NCBI GenBank assembly: GCA_963995525.1 | Contig: OZ023217.1 | Location: forward strand, 4,353,340 to 4,417,339 | Origin: Escarpia spicata | Lineage: Eukaryota > Annelida > Polychaeta > Sabellida > Siboglinidae | Direction of reading: 5' to 3' | Length of the DNA stretch: 64,000 nt | Shown: piece after piece, positions 11,401 to 21,800 of the stretch | Layout: the number at the start of each line of letters is the position of its first letter | Numbering within the stretch: position 1 is the stretch's first letter | The notes under the pieces: generated by a model | Seen by the model: the letters and a program-made list of their open reading frames with translations, nothing else | Databases searched by the model: none | What the model was told of the DNA's origin: nothing | Position numbers and translations under genes: made by a program

Positions 11401-14400
11401 GACCCGGAGAACTCCGACATCTACCACCACAGGGGACAGGTATGGCCCTTACAACTGGGTATTTCTTTCTAGCCACTTGTCATTGTCAGCAATGATGTCG
11501 GTGATCCTGGTCCAGTTTGTTTTATTGAACAATCATTTCAAGTCGGGGGAATAACAGATATGTTTTCAATATTCTTGAGAATTATTCAAAGCTGTACAGG
11601 TACACATACTGTTGAAATCATGCTGGCAAGTGAGTGAGTTGGTGAGTGTGAACTGAAGCTTGCAGGAGTGTGTTTCGCAGCAGAAATGTGTTGTGTAGCT
11701 TGAGTGTGGTGTGTTGTGAGTAATGTGTGTTATGCAGCTGAAGTGAGTTGTAAACAGCGTTCGACCTATACCCAAAAATTGTGCTGGTCAGCCGGACCAG
11801 CAACTTCAAAAAGTTGCTGGTCCGCATTTTACCAGTGGCCTGCTAAACGATATTGAAAGAAATACACAGTTGTACTAGCAGCTGTAAAATCCTTTAATAC
11901 ATATGTCGGGCAGGTGTTTTCCTGATCATATGTACACATACAACGTGATTTTAGGTATCAGCAGTCTGGTAATTTTTAGGGAACTGGTTTCAGACTTGTT
12001 TCTACATTATTTTTAAATAACTACGAAAAACAAAGATTTGGGAAATTGTCCTTAATTTTATTTAATGGAAACAGGCGACAGATACTGGCAACCAACCATT
12101 CATGAGCCATCTTTTGCAAAGATCATTAAGAATCACAGCCATGGTCAGCGGCAACAGCAACGATATAATCACTGCAAGATCTTGGTCATTAGTTATGAAT
12201 TGTCTGGCTTGAGCCACAAGATTCATAATTAATGTCCGACAAGTCAGAATCGCTGTCATCAGCGCAACCGTCTGTGTCAACGCCATCACTTGGGCCAGCA
12301 CCCGTGTCTTCCTCTCCTTGGTTCTCACTACCACCAGTCTGTGCTTCAAACAGAACCAGAAGAGTCATACTCTTCTGGGTCCTGGTCATATGCGACTTCT
12401 TACAGAAAATGTAACAGTTTTTCCCCAGCAGATTTTGGCAATACACCTGTAGCGGCTTTTCTCAAACAGATTCGAAAGGCATCGCCCATGTGGATATGAT
12501 GATGGCGGCGCCAGTGATGATTTTTATACTGATGCGTACTGCTGTGGAACATTGAATAATATCTCCCCAAAAGTAGGGGCCACATGGACCAGTAACTCAA
12601 AAAAGGTTACTGACCTGATGGCAAAGTAGGTGGTCAGTGACCACCGGGTCAGCGTATATACTGGTTGTAAAGCTGAAGTGAGGTATTGTGCAGTGGAAGT
12701 GTGCTGTGTAGCTGAAGTGTGCTGTGTAGCTGAAGTGTGCTGTGTAGCTGAAGTGTGTTGTGTAGCTGAAGTGTGTTGTGTAGCTGAAGTGTGTTGTGTA
12801 GCTGAAGTGTGCTGTGTAGCTGAAGTGTGTTGTGTAGCTGAAGTGTGCTGTGTAGCTGAAGTGTGTTGTGTAGCTGAAGTGTGTTGTGTGTTGTAGTTAC
12901 ACCTGCTCATAGACAAGGTGGAGGAAGCATTGAAAGACTTCCAGAAGAGTGTCAAACTCAGCCCGGACTTCGCAGTGGCACACGTACAAAAGTGTTACAC
13001 AGGTGCTGCTTTTATCCATCTCCTCCACCTACTTCCTCAACCCATCTCCTCCACCCAACTCCACCCCAACCCATCTTCACCACCCATCTCCACCTCAACC
13101 CATCTCCACCTCAACCCATCTCCACCACCACCCATCTCCACCTCAACCCATCTCCTCCACCCACCCATCTCCTCCACCCACTTCTTCAACCCATCTCCAC
13201 CACCCATCTCCTCCACCCACCCATCTCCCCCACCCACCCAGCTCCTCTTCTGTCTTTAACCACTGCCACATTCAGCCATGTAACATCTGTCAGTGGCTAG
13301 CTGCCAGTAGGCCGTGTGGAATGTGTATTCTGAAGCTTGATTACTACGTTGAGAAAACAGTGGGCAAAATGCACATTAAAAAATTTGTCAGATGAACCAG
13401 ATATAAAATAAATAAATAAAAAATGTACTGATTATATATATACTAACAAAAATGCCCGTCACCTGATGGGATGCCTTGGTGAGTGGTAGTAACTAATATT
13501 TACTAAATGTTAGAAAACACACAGCACCGTTACATCAACGCCATAACACTCATTGTTTGTTCAAAATAACGAAGGTTGGAGAGAACGTGAAGTTCACGTC
13601 CATTGATAGGCCCTAGTTGTGATCGTGTAGAATTGTCAAATAATCGTATTGCTATACAATTTACATGAGGGTAGACATAAGCATTATTGTGTTAGCGTCT
13701 ATTCCATGTTGCCAAGTCTATGATGCAGGGGCTGTTTTCCCAAAGTATTTGCCATGTGCGCGTGATTCCTGTGATTATTAGGTTACGTTTTGCATATGAA
13801 CGTTCTGTACAACTGATTTACCCCATAAAAGGTGATAATCTTGGTGTATTTTGAAAAGATATAGGTCTTACGTCCAATTCTAAGGGTTGTAGATTAATTC
13901 CTGAAAGTTTGGCGCTCCAGGTTCTCGCCATCTAAGAGGAACACGTTAATCTACCCGCATACATATGCAAGCTCGATTATAAGTGGATTTTTATCTGATC
14001 ACAGCACTTAAAATAACTGGAATCAGTTAGGTTGGGTCTGGTTGAACAGTTACATTCATATTTTTACTTATTTATTATCATTAAATCTATTTCTTTTCAT
14101 TAAGTAGTTTTAAACACCTCTGAATGGATTTATCAGTTAATGTGCTATATACGAATCTACTTATTATTATAACTGTGTGTTATTTGAAGCTTAATCATTG
14201 TTGTCTTGTGTTCTGAGGAACTACCAGTACATGATCTAGCTATACATGAAGTCAGCTTGTGGTGCTGACAGACTGTGTCATTTCACTCATTTGTGTCTCC
14301 AGAATACAGATTGGCTTTCGCAAGACATAATCAAGTCGAGCTCCAGAATGCCATGAAGTCCTTTGAAGATACCCTCGAGACGTTTTTTGACTGTGCGGAA

Positions 14401-16501
14401 GGTTACGCACTCTATGGCCAGGTACAGTTGTAACTGTTTACCTGTAGGGCAACAGGTTACACTGTTGGTGCTTCAGATCTACATATGGAACAGCTATTTG
14501 TAATCAACATGTTGACGTGCAGCAACGGAGTAATTTTGTGTAAAACTTATTACACATTATCTGCTTGTAGGTTAAGCTTACCAGTCAAACATTACAAGTA
14601 ACAGACGTGCAATACTACACTGGTTTAATCCACATTTAGTTATGTAAATATTACTCCGATACGGTGAAGATTAGCATGTTTGTGGTTCTCTCTTCTTTCT
14701 CAATTGATGCCTGTAAACTGACATTGTATTGTCCGTGTGATTTCAGGCGCTGTGTGACCAGCAGATGTTTCCAAAGGCAGATGAGAACTTCAAGAAAGCC
14801 ATGCAGTTGGAGGAAGATAATGGAAATATATACGTACACAGAGGGTAACTACTGCAGGCTGCACTATATCTTACTTACTTCATCCTCTTCATGTTTACTG
14901 ACAGAAACGACACATCTCCAGTTCTTTTGGTCTGTAGTTATCTTGGCTGCCTGGACCCAGCTTAGGTGCATTTCCCCGTCCACAGGTCTTCTCCAACTTA
15001 TTTTGGGTAATCTGCTTTTTCATTTTCCTTCACGCGTTCATCTCTGAGTTCTATTGGTTACATTGCTGTCATCCTATCTCGTAACTTGGCTGATCCATCT
15101 CCACCTTGCGTGATACACAGCATTCATAGGCGGGTTCTGGGGGTCTTGGGGGTATGCAGACCCCTAGACCTGTGGAATTTGGCCTCGCTATGCTTGCGCT
15201 AGAGTGGCATGTCGCCCTGGACCTTTTGAATGTGCCTCCGTTACGTGTCCCTTGTGAACAGCACACACACACCCTCTCCCGTCTTCCAATGTCATGAGGT
15301 GAGACTTGAGCCAAGACAGCGGTTATGGTGACGCGGCGGCGAACAGTTTTCAAATGCATTTTCTATCCTCGTCTTCTGGCGTCATGATCCGACACCATAA
15401 CAGTGGAATCGTGCTGAAGGTCCGACTATGAATTTGGTTTGGGCGCCAGTGGAGGTTTTTAGGCGAGCCTCAAAGGATGTAATTGGAGCTTTTTGGGGCT
15501 CCCTTAGACTACACTCTGTGGAACTGTCCCTGTGTATCTACTTTACAGAAAGACGATTGCCCGGTGACATGGACCAATTTCTTTGGGAGAATTACAGATT
15601 TTCTTTGTGAACTAGGCTGTCCCGATAACACTAAAAATAACAATCTGTTGATTTGTTTACCTCAATGCAATGTGTCTATTTTAGACGTTAAAAACACCCA
15701 CAAGACATTACATTTCTAATAAATGTCATCAATGCGGTTTCAGTCTACTGAGATTACAATGGAAACAGAATATTGACGAAGCATCTCGACTTATCAACCA
15801 AGCCCTTGAAGTAGATGACAAATGTGAATTTGCTTATGAGACTCTTGGCACAATAGAAGTGCAGAGGTTGGTGTACTTACTTATTGAAATTGTTCCTGTT
15901 TACACCTATAACAAGTGTTAGGCAGAATATCTTTTCTGTCCGATGCAGATCTAATAAGGCTGACAACTGTCAATTAACATCGTGCCTACAAATAACTGTT
16001 GCCAGAGAGTTTTATTCATTATAGACAGCTTCCATGTTGGATTATGTAATTAATCGAAACCTACCTATTTTGTTTTTTAGTGGATGCTTGTCCCTACTTT
16101 TTTTCAAATAAATTTGGGTTGTGTATTTTTTGTGAGATATGCATATTATTAGTGCTGATGTAGTTTCGGCTCACATGTCACTGCTGTTAAGTTCTACATT
16201 GTCAGACTATCTTTTAGACAGACTTTTTAAGTGTTGCACAATCACACAACCTGGACTAGTGGTTTCATCAATGATATGAGGTGCCTGGTGTTAAAGACAG
16301 ACATTGTTGATGTTTCACTTGCGTTCGTTTTGTAGGGGTAACCTAAGCAAAGCCATCGACCTGTTTAACAAAGCGATCGACCTGGCAAAAACCGAGGTCG
16401 AAATGGCACACCTGTTTTCGTTACATGACGCCGCTATCGCGCAGTCGCGAGTCGCCAGCAAGTTCGGCATCAATGTCCCGACCATATCCAGTGTGATGTG
16501 A
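2438..16501 (+). CDS. TOMM70: TOMM70, mitochondrial import receptor subunit TOM70 (3' nine coding exons; 5' end outside window)
   Basis: Coding exons: 2438-2547, 9125-9354, 9745-9952, 11305-11439, 12897-13002, 14303-14421, 14747-14844, 15744-15866, 16336-16501 (stop TGA 16499-16501). All junctions are GT-AG and all phases agree, giving about 431 codons. Human TOM70 is about 608 residues, so the N-terminal membrane anchor and the chaperone-binding TPR clamp lie left of the window. Recognised stretches include VCILEGFQNQQS, EALLLRATFYLL, NALIKRGS, YHHRGQ, CAEGYALY, FAYETLGTIEVQRG and a C-terminus ending SSVM. These belong to the core TPR domain that binds preproteins such as carrier proteins at the outer mitochondrial membrane. 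Exon 9125-9354 encodes an acidic Glu/Asp-rich linker that is longer than I expect from the human protein. AATAAA-like signals near 17108-17124 fit a 3' UTR of about 600 bases. Identification is from remembered family sequence; exon ends are read from splice consensus and phase. Confidence 0.95.
2548..2993. other. TOMM70 intron, nothing recognised
   Basis: This is unique-looking AT-rich intron between the donor at 2548 and the first degenerate units of the second minisatellite. Open frames here are short and have no recognisable similarity. Confidence 0.5.
2994..3146. repeat. Degenerate outer units of minisatellite MS2
   Basis: Three diverged copies of the 45-bp unit found at 3905-4542 can be seen from the recurring GTAGATAGTT and TTCTACAAC motifs. 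They look like the old left edge of the array, cut off from the rest by the insertion at 3147-3904. Confidence 0.75.
3147..3904. mobile_element. Unclassified insertion splitting MS2
   Basis: About 760 bp of non-repeat sequence interrupts the 45-bp array. Its left part has short repeated and inverted motifs built on GGACAAGT/ACTTGTCC (3162-3235). A 90-codon open frame (3642-3914, +) crosses into the satellite and resembles nothing I know. I found no convincing terminal repeats or target duplication, so the insertion is inferred only from the break in the array. Confidence 0.4.
3905..4542. repeat. Acceptor-spanning minisatellite MS2 (45-bp units), left block
   Basis: Tandem units of exactly 45 bp. 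From 4040 on, each carries GTGTATTTCAG followed by AACCGTGT, identical to the intron end and exon start at 9125. AGs fall at 4080, 4125, 4170 and so on to 4530. The leftmost units (3930-4040) read GTGTAATTCAT and lack the AG. Because 45 is a multiple of three, both strands stay open over long spans; these are not genes. Confidence 0.93.
5271..5445 (+). pseudogene. BED zinc finger remnant of a hAT transposase (copy 1)
   Basis: Starting near the ATG at 5271, the reading frame breaks around 5316-5325 and continues in another frame. That frame has a C-x2-C pair (CLLCQ) followed by TSNLTKHV and further histidines, the usual spacing of the DNA-binding BED finger at the N-terminus of hAT transposases. 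A stop follows soon after. It is repeated 2162 bp downstream (7433-7607). Confidence 0.7.
6066..6290 (-). mobile_element. 5'-truncated LINE 3' end nested in hAT copy 1
   Basis: This stretch closely matches the 3' end of the CR1-like LINE at 58736-58930: the same AACAAGATTGCCATCCAGAG start and the same body, with few differences. Only the last part of the ORF and the short 3' tail are present, as expected from aborted target-primed reverse transcription. The second copy is at about 8228-8452. Confidence 0.75.
6562..6704. repeat. Three MS2 units between the two hAT copies
   Basis: These 143 bp are identical by eye to 4400-4542 and mark the junction made by unequal crossing-over between MS2 units on either side of the transposon. 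Confidence 0.9.
6705..8723 (+). mobile_element. hAT-like non-autonomous transposon, copy 2 (duplicate of 4543-6561)
   Basis: It repeats copy 1 at an offset of exactly 2162 bp with no difference I could see, including the broken BED finger and the nested LINE end (about 8228-8452). Its right flank is GTGTCCAT (8724-8731), the perfect partner of the left-flank duplication. Copy 1 instead has GTGTCCGT on its right. This fits one insertion followed by duplication, not two insertions. Confidence 0.88.
8724..9124. repeat. MS2 right block, ending at the TOMM70 3' splice site
   Basis: Nine 45-bp units with AGs at 8764, 8809 and so on to 9124. The ninth is the genuine acceptor of the exon at 9125. 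The real acceptor is exactly in register with the decoys. Confidence 0.93.
9355..9744. other. TOMM70 intron, nothing recognised
   Basis: Ordinary AT-rich intron with a pyrimidine-rich tract (TGTGTTGTCTTCAG) before the exon at 9745. No repeats or transposon ends were seen. Confidence 0.5.
10140..10445 (+). repeat. Dispersed repeat copy (family also at 40505-40800)
   Basis: About 300 bp match the reverse complement of 40505-40800 along most of their length, sharing blocks such as CGGACGGGTGTCTG, AGCAAAGTCAATTATG and CTTGCGAGGATG. It is flanked directly by the 46-bp minisatellite. There is no coding capacity and I saw no tRNA-like head or terminal inverted repeat, so the family (SINE or MITE) is not assigned. 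Confidence 0.7.
10452..10868. repeat. 46/47-bp minisatellite in TOMM70 intron
   Basis: About nine units containing GGTGATAATTGATGCCC and TTGCTCCACGGGTGGG. Two unit types, with CTTGTTTG or CTTTGGTTG, alternate imperfectly. Unlike the other TOMM70 minisatellites it ends over 400 bp before the next exon (11305). Open frames on the minus strand are products of the repeat. Confidence 0.92.
10869..11304. other. TOMM70 intron, nothing recognised
   Basis: Very AT-rich sequence between the 46-bp minisatellite and the exon at 11305. No coding similarity or repeats were seen. Confidence 0.45.
11640..11765. repeat. Degenerate left part of minisatellite MS3
   Basis: Diverged TGTGTTGTGTAGCTGAAG-like units precede the insertion at about 11766-12655. 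They match the cleaner array at 12660-12896. Confidence 0.65.
11766..12655. mobile_element. Probable DNA transposon inside MS3
   Basis: About 890 bp separate the degenerate and clean parts of the 18-bp array. Near each end lies a hairpin with related sequence (GGACCAGCAACTT with its complement at 11795-11825, and GGACCAGTAACTC with a complement-like copy at 12588-12618). That suggests a TIR element. I could not define exact ends or a target duplication, and the open frames inside are unrecognised. Confidence 0.45.
12660..12896. repeat. 18-bp minisatellite MS3 ending at the TOMM70 3' splice site
   Basis: About twelve units of GCTGAAGTGTGYTGTGTA. Each contains a TGTGTAG acceptor-like core, and the array ends with GTGTGTTGTAG, the acceptor of the exon at 12897. 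Unlike MS1 and MS2, the unit does not clearly include exon sequence. Confidence 0.9.
13014..13250. repeat. Pyrimidine-rich (CCATCTCCACC)n tract after a TOMM70 donor
   Basis: An irregular tandem of CCCATCTCC(T/A)CC motifs begins about ten bases after the donor at 13003. It leaves three open frames on the plus strand and one on the minus strand, which I treat as artefacts. Confidence 0.85.
13251..14302. other. TOMM70 intron, nothing recognised
   Basis: Unique-looking AT-rich intron. No exon with TOM70 similarity, transposon terminus or tandem repeat was found by eye. Confidence 0.45.
14422..16335. other. Last TOMM70 introns (excluding exons 14747-14844 and 15744-15866)
   Basis: The introns between these terminal exons show nothing I can name. 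The part at 15090-15420 is more GC-rich than its surroundings and could be an old insertion, but no ends are visible. Confidence 0.4.
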
Positions 16502-17489
16502 TCAATGCGAGACTGAGAGAAGTGGAATTCTCCCAGCTGAACGAGTCCCGGTGAAACTCGTTTCCCCAGTTGTTAACTGCCATAAGTTCGGCGTAATACT
16601 CCCAGCCTCAGGGGATGAACAAATCGGGAAAAGAAGTACTTCCGACAAACGTAACTTTGGAAGGAATCATCGTTTGTGAATGCAATGAGGTATTGTCGGC
16701 TACGGACATTTGATCGACACAGAAACTGATTTCGTTGACTTCTATGGAAGTTGTCGGTTAATTATAATAATCCAGTGCGATCGTCATACAGGGCTGGTGC
16801 ATAGGCTGCATGTGTAGGTGATTCGTTGTTAATATAAGGTTTCGGGCAATACACGAGTTGTCTTCACTCGATAACTACTACAAGTTTGCGCCCATGCCAT
16901 GAAGTCGAAGATGACAACATTACTAACTGGAAGCCTGCCGTTGTTATTATCGAGTGAAAACAGCCATGTCATTCTTTATTTGTTAAGATTGCTTTATTTG
17001 TTCCGACCTTGCCGACATTCCGACATTGTTGTGACCGTGCTGATGCGTGGATGAAGCTATTCAGTACGGTGTAGCATTCTTTCCATGTAATGCAACTATC
17101 CAAATGAATAATAAAAAAATAAAATAAAGAACAGTGCAAAAGAAAGCGCCTTCTGCATGTTTTCACTTCGGGGAGAGAGAGCTGAATGGAATCGAGTGCA
17201 CCCATGCAATCATACCGAAAGTGTAGCTGGGGTGAAACTGAGAAAATGTTGGATGAAGTTTGACAAGATAGTGCAGTGAACAGGTCAGGAGCAGTAGGTT
17301 GAATAGAATTCATAGCAATATTCCTGAAACTGTCATTGGTGTGCGGGTGAACATGGAGGCATATTGTGGTCATGTTTGAAGGTGAAATGTCTGTGGGATG
17401 ATACTTTCGGTGTTATTGCATAGACGGCACAATATTATTGTAAACATGAATTAACATGACATGCGCTGGTGATGATATATGAAGGGCTT
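16502..17489. other. TOMM70 3' UTR and downstream intergenic DNA
   Basis: The 3' UTR probably extends to the AATAAA-like cluster at 17108-17124. Beyond that there is no recognisable feature up to the MITE at 17490. Confidence 0.55.
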
Positions 17490-17894
17490 CAGGGAAAAAC
17501 GCGATACATCCGTTTTCTTTGTTTTGAGAAAAAGTTATATAAATAACAACTTTTACATTAAGTTGATATATAATTAGAATCCCAAATCATAGAAATGGTG
17601 ATTCTGTTATCAAAACACTGTATATTCATATAACGCGTGCTGTCACTCTGCATAGCTGCACGTGCGACACGGCGGTGCTGATTGGCTGAACATGGATATA
17701 TCACGTTTGGATAAAAAACGGATGGCACTTATTGCGTTTGGAAAATAAACGCTCTTTTGTGGACGTCGTTTCGTTGGGATTTTTTGCGTTTTTGTATAAA
17801 AGTTAGATAGTATCCTAGCTCAACATGTTTAAACAAAAGTTTAGTCATGAATTGGGCGAAATTTCAAAAGTGGCATTTATAGCATTTTGCCCTG
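17490..17894. mobile_element. Short hAT-like MITE
   Basis: The termini CAGGGAAAAACGC (17490) and GCATTTTGCCCTG (ending 17894) are imperfect inverted repeats. The flanking octamers AAGGGCTT and AAAAGCTT agree at six of eight positions, as in an old 8-bp duplication. The interior is non-coding. Confidence 0.5.
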
Positions 17895-19050
17895 AAAAGC
17901 TTCAAATTAAATTTTATATTAGTTAAACATAAGTGCAGCCGCTGAATTTAAGTGAATTATTTATGGAGAAAAAATGCAGCACCCACATTGGATGCCTACA
18001 GAAAACAGCCATTCCAAAGCATTTCATGATATCGGCAAATACATGTCAAAGACATTAGAAATGTAATGTCTTATGGGTGTTTTTAATGTCTAAAATGGAC
18101 ACCTTGGGTCAACCAGATTATTGTGAGGATTACTGCAAGGACATTGCACGTTGATAAAAGGAGTCATCTATAGTGTGTCACGTGCCTGCCCACTCTGGCC
18201 AAGCATGAATTGCTACATGGACTGGAGGTCTCTGAGTAACCATTTCATTAGATTTTTTACATTGACTCGTCAAACTCTTGATTTTAGACAGCCAACTTTT
18301 GTATATGTATTTTAACAGTATTCCTTTTAATACTTATACTTTACAACAAATAAATACAATAATAACTATACATGTGATACATGATTGTCAAAATGAACAT
18401 CATTTTACGGGGTGGAGCGTACATGCCAGCATGACGAGATTGGGGTTATGGGGATTCTCAAAAATGTCCACAAATAGCTTAACATACAGATGGCTTCTAA
18501 CAGAGCTAGGACGGTGGAGCAAGAAACATGCAAATAGTATAAACAAGGTTTAAGTTCTACTTGGGAAGATAAGAATGCACTGTATACCAAGGCTCCAAGC
18601 ATGCAGCTATTTTAGAACCTGAACATTACAAATGCTTAGAACTGGTTCATCATTAATGTAGTCAGTTCGGAGAGGATACTGGTGCCACACGTCCTGGTAG
18701 CATACACCACCGACTACAACCAGAAAGGGGGAATAAATCCGTATTGGATGCTAGTACAGGAGAACCTGTCTTACGCAACCACCGCCTAGCCAAACAGGTC
18801 TCTCAATCTGGTGAATGTGGCATTATTGCTAGTGTATTGCGATTTGTTCTTTCTCTAGTAGGTGTTCTGCTATTCACTGTGAACTAACTACCTTGGTAGT
18901 TATATATTAAATTAAAATTTGCCGAGATCAAATGTTGGCTTTCTGCATATGCTGGTCACTCGTATTAAAAACGGTTAATATGCCTGAGCAACTATAAATT
19001 TACACGCCATTTCAAAGCTTTTTCAGGCTTCTTTTAAACAAATCCATGCC
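17895..19050. other. Intergenic, nothing recognised
   Basis: AT-rich DNA between TOMM70 and RPS25, with only short unrecognised open frames. Confidence 0.45.
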
Positions 19051-19176
19051 AAAACTGACTTACCTGGTATTCTTGAGCATGATGGTTACACAAAACTGAC
19101 TTACCTGGTATACTTGAGCATGATGGTTACACAAAACTGACTTACCTGGTATACTTGAGCATGATGGTTACACAAA
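19051..19176. repeat. 41-bp tandem repeat, about three copies
   Basis: The unit contains AAAACTGACTTACCTGGTAT and TTGAGCATGATGGTTACA. Copies differ by very few bases. Confidence 0.9.
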
Positions 19177-19472
19177 ACACATTTTAAGCTTAAATATAAT
19201 ACAGGTGTCCTAACTTAGACCCACCTAAGGAACAAACCAAGAGCTGCAGTTATAAGGACAGAACTGCATCTAAATCTGTTTTACAAAAATACTTGTATGC
19301 TGTATTCTGAAAGCATTTTATGTTTACAATTAATAAAGCTGTCTTTTATAACATTTGCATACCTCTAAATAACTTATATTCATGGATAGTGTGCTTCTGT
19401 CATGTAACAAATCCCATTACTGAAACTTTGACAGCCATTTACACCCGTTTGCTAAAACTGGGTTTTCCAATT

Positions 19473-19675
19473 TGGAAACATCACAACTCTACAAGTAATG
19501 ATGGTACATTAATGGAAACATCACAACTCTACAAGTAATGATGGTACATTAATGGAAACATCACAACTCTACAAGTAATGATGGTACATTAATGGAAACA
19601 TCACAACTCTACAAGTAATGATGGTACATTAATGGAAACATCACAACTCTACAAGTAATGATAGTACATTATGGA
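19473..19675. repeat. 40-bp tandem repeat, five copies
   Basis: The unit runs from TGGAAACATCACAACTCTAC to AGTAATGATGGTACATTAA. The copies are almost identical, the last with one substitution and a 1-base deletion, so the array is young. Confidence 0.95.
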
Positions 19676-19979
19676 ACTTTGACCAATGTGTTTCTTGCTA
19701 TTCTCTCTATGCAAAGTCGAGGAGATATTGTATTTTAGTTATGGAATGAATTTAGTGGTCATAATAAAAAATAAGGAATTGTTTACCAATAAAATTGAAA
19801 TACATATTTTAAATATAAAATAATGACAATACATAAAATATATATTCGACATCGCATACAAGTTTCCCTATCCTGGCAGGAAAACGAGTCTAGCATAACA
19901 AATTTCAATATATTTTATTCAATACGACTTACCCTGACATTTTTAGTCCTTTGGCTGAAGGTCCAAGGGACTATTGCCA

Positions 19980-20410
19980 TCACTCTGCGTCCGCCGTTAG
20001 CTGCCGTATCTCAGAAACCATTCAGCAATCTTTTCTCTAATTTTGCATAGACATCTTAGGGCACTGCCACTATGCACGAGAAATCTGTATTTGATTGAAT
20101 AATTCTAAGGGCTCCCTAGGGCCTCGAAGGATCCCATAACTGGTAAAAATGTAACATTTTATGTATTTTTTCAAAAACTGTCCAGCAACTTTTTCTCTAA
20201 TTTTGCATATACATTTCATGTGGTAGTGTCACTGTACACAAGAAATCTGTATTTTATTTAATCATTCTAAGGGCACCTAATGACCCCCCCAAAAAGGTAA
20301 ATTTTCACATTTTGCCTATTTTTTCAAAAACTAACTTTCTATAATTTTGCATAGACATTTCATATGGTAGTGCCACTATACACAATAAATCTGTATTTCT
20401 AAATTTGTTA
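19980..20410. repeat. Three degenerate direct repeats of about 165 bp
   Basis: The shared landmarks TTTTCTCTAATTTTGCATA, GCCACTAT.CAC and AAATCTGTATTT recur in three blocks. The copies are well diverged. No coding function is evident. Confidence 0.7.
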
Positions 20411-20769
20411 ACTAAATGGTCTACTCTAGCAGGCTTCTAGTCCTTTTGTTCAACTAATCCCTTTTCCAACAACATCTGTCACACCTCACTGTGGCTGACT
20501 GGTTAAAGTGTGACTAATCTGTAATTGGTCACTGGCAGAGGCTTGGGTCAACAAGCACAGCACCTTGTACTAGAAACAACACTATTCCCCTTCCCAAAAC
20601 ATCTGTCACATGCGGCGTCTGTGTCTTGTATGGATATATATTTGTATGCAGTTGTTTTATATAAGCAGAAAGTTCTCATCGATGCATGTATTAAAAAATA
20701 TGTGCCACAACATTTTATTTTCTATTATAATTATTCCTCTAAATGCAAGACGTGGTGGTGCAATAAGGG

Positions 20770-21160
20770 AACAGTAAACGTGTAAACATTTTACTTCCAT
20801 CATAACCCTTAATAATCTGTAACTATGATTCACCAAAAAAACATCTGATTAATAATTACCTACAGGGTTGTTTGATTTATGCCGGGCAGAAACTGTTTCT
20901 GCAAAAAACATTTGATTAATAATTACCTACAGGGTTGTTTGATTTATGCCGGGCAGAAACGGCAACAATAGGAAATACATGCCATTGATAGGCAAACGTG
21001 TTCTTTTTATAGAAAACGTCAGTTTCTTTCTGTACCTGTCTACGTATGATAACCATTTGTCCGCCCTGGTCACAATAAACATCACATGAATGATAAAAGG
21101 AAGATCACTGCCACTTAACTTGTGGATTATTATTATTATAATCTGCTACTGCTTGGTGGA
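20770..21160 (+). repeat. Segmental direct repeat, copy 1
   Basis: It matches 21490-21800 from TAAACATTTTACTTCCATCA to CTACTGCTTGGTGGA. In this copy a block of about 60 bp (ATTAATAATTACCTACAGGG to GGGCAGAAAC) is itself repeated in tandem. Confidence 0.88.
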
Positions 21161-21489
21161 GTTAATTAGTGGGTCAAGTTCAAATACATCAGCACGTTTT
21201 TCACACCTGCATGGTAGTTTAGGCTCAGTAGTGTGCTGGCAGCTACTAAACCTATAGGCTTGTGTGAAAAGGATAGTTGGCAGAAGAACTAACTTCAAAG
21301 CACCATTGCATCCATTTAGCCAGGCAGCAGTCACACTGTCCCAGTGTCTGCTGCTATGTTTATATAATAATTATATACCGGTAGGCTTAATGATCCCAAT
21401 ACACCATTCTGTTGGCACAATATCAGCTAATGGAACTAGGTTAAACATCTTAACAATAACTATAATTTGTTCTGTGGGGCTGTTTTCTT

Positions 21490-21800
21490 CAGTGAACAGT
21501 AAACATTTTACTTCCATCATAACCCTTAATGATCTGTAACAATGATTCACCAAAAAGCATTTAATTAATAATTACCTACAGGGTTGTTTGATTTATGCCG
21601 GGCAGAAATAGGAAATGCATGCCATTGATAGGCAAACGTGTTCTTTTTATAAAAAATGTCAGTTTCTTTCTGTGCCTACCTACGTATGATAACCATTTGT
21701 CCGCCATGCTCACAATAAACATCACATGAATGATAAAAAGAAGATCACTGCCACTTAACTTGTGGATTATTATAAAACTGCTCTGCTACTGCTTGGTGGA
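21490..21800 (+). repeat. Segmental direct repeat, copy 2
   Basis: The partner of 20770-21160, lacking the internal 60-bp tandem copy and carrying scattered substitutions. About 330 bp of unrelated sequence separates the two. Confidence 0.88.

Noticed and set aside
12630..13395. Several plus-strand Cys/Val- or Pro/Ser-rich frames
   Set aside because: They come from the 18-bp minisatellite and the CCATCTCCACC tract on either side of a short real exon.
9745..16501. TTC13 or another TPR protein as the identity of the first gene
   Set aside because: The order and wording of the blocks (EALLLRATFYLL, NALIKRG, YHHRGQ, FAYETLGTIEVQRG) match TOM70 throughout, not TTC13.
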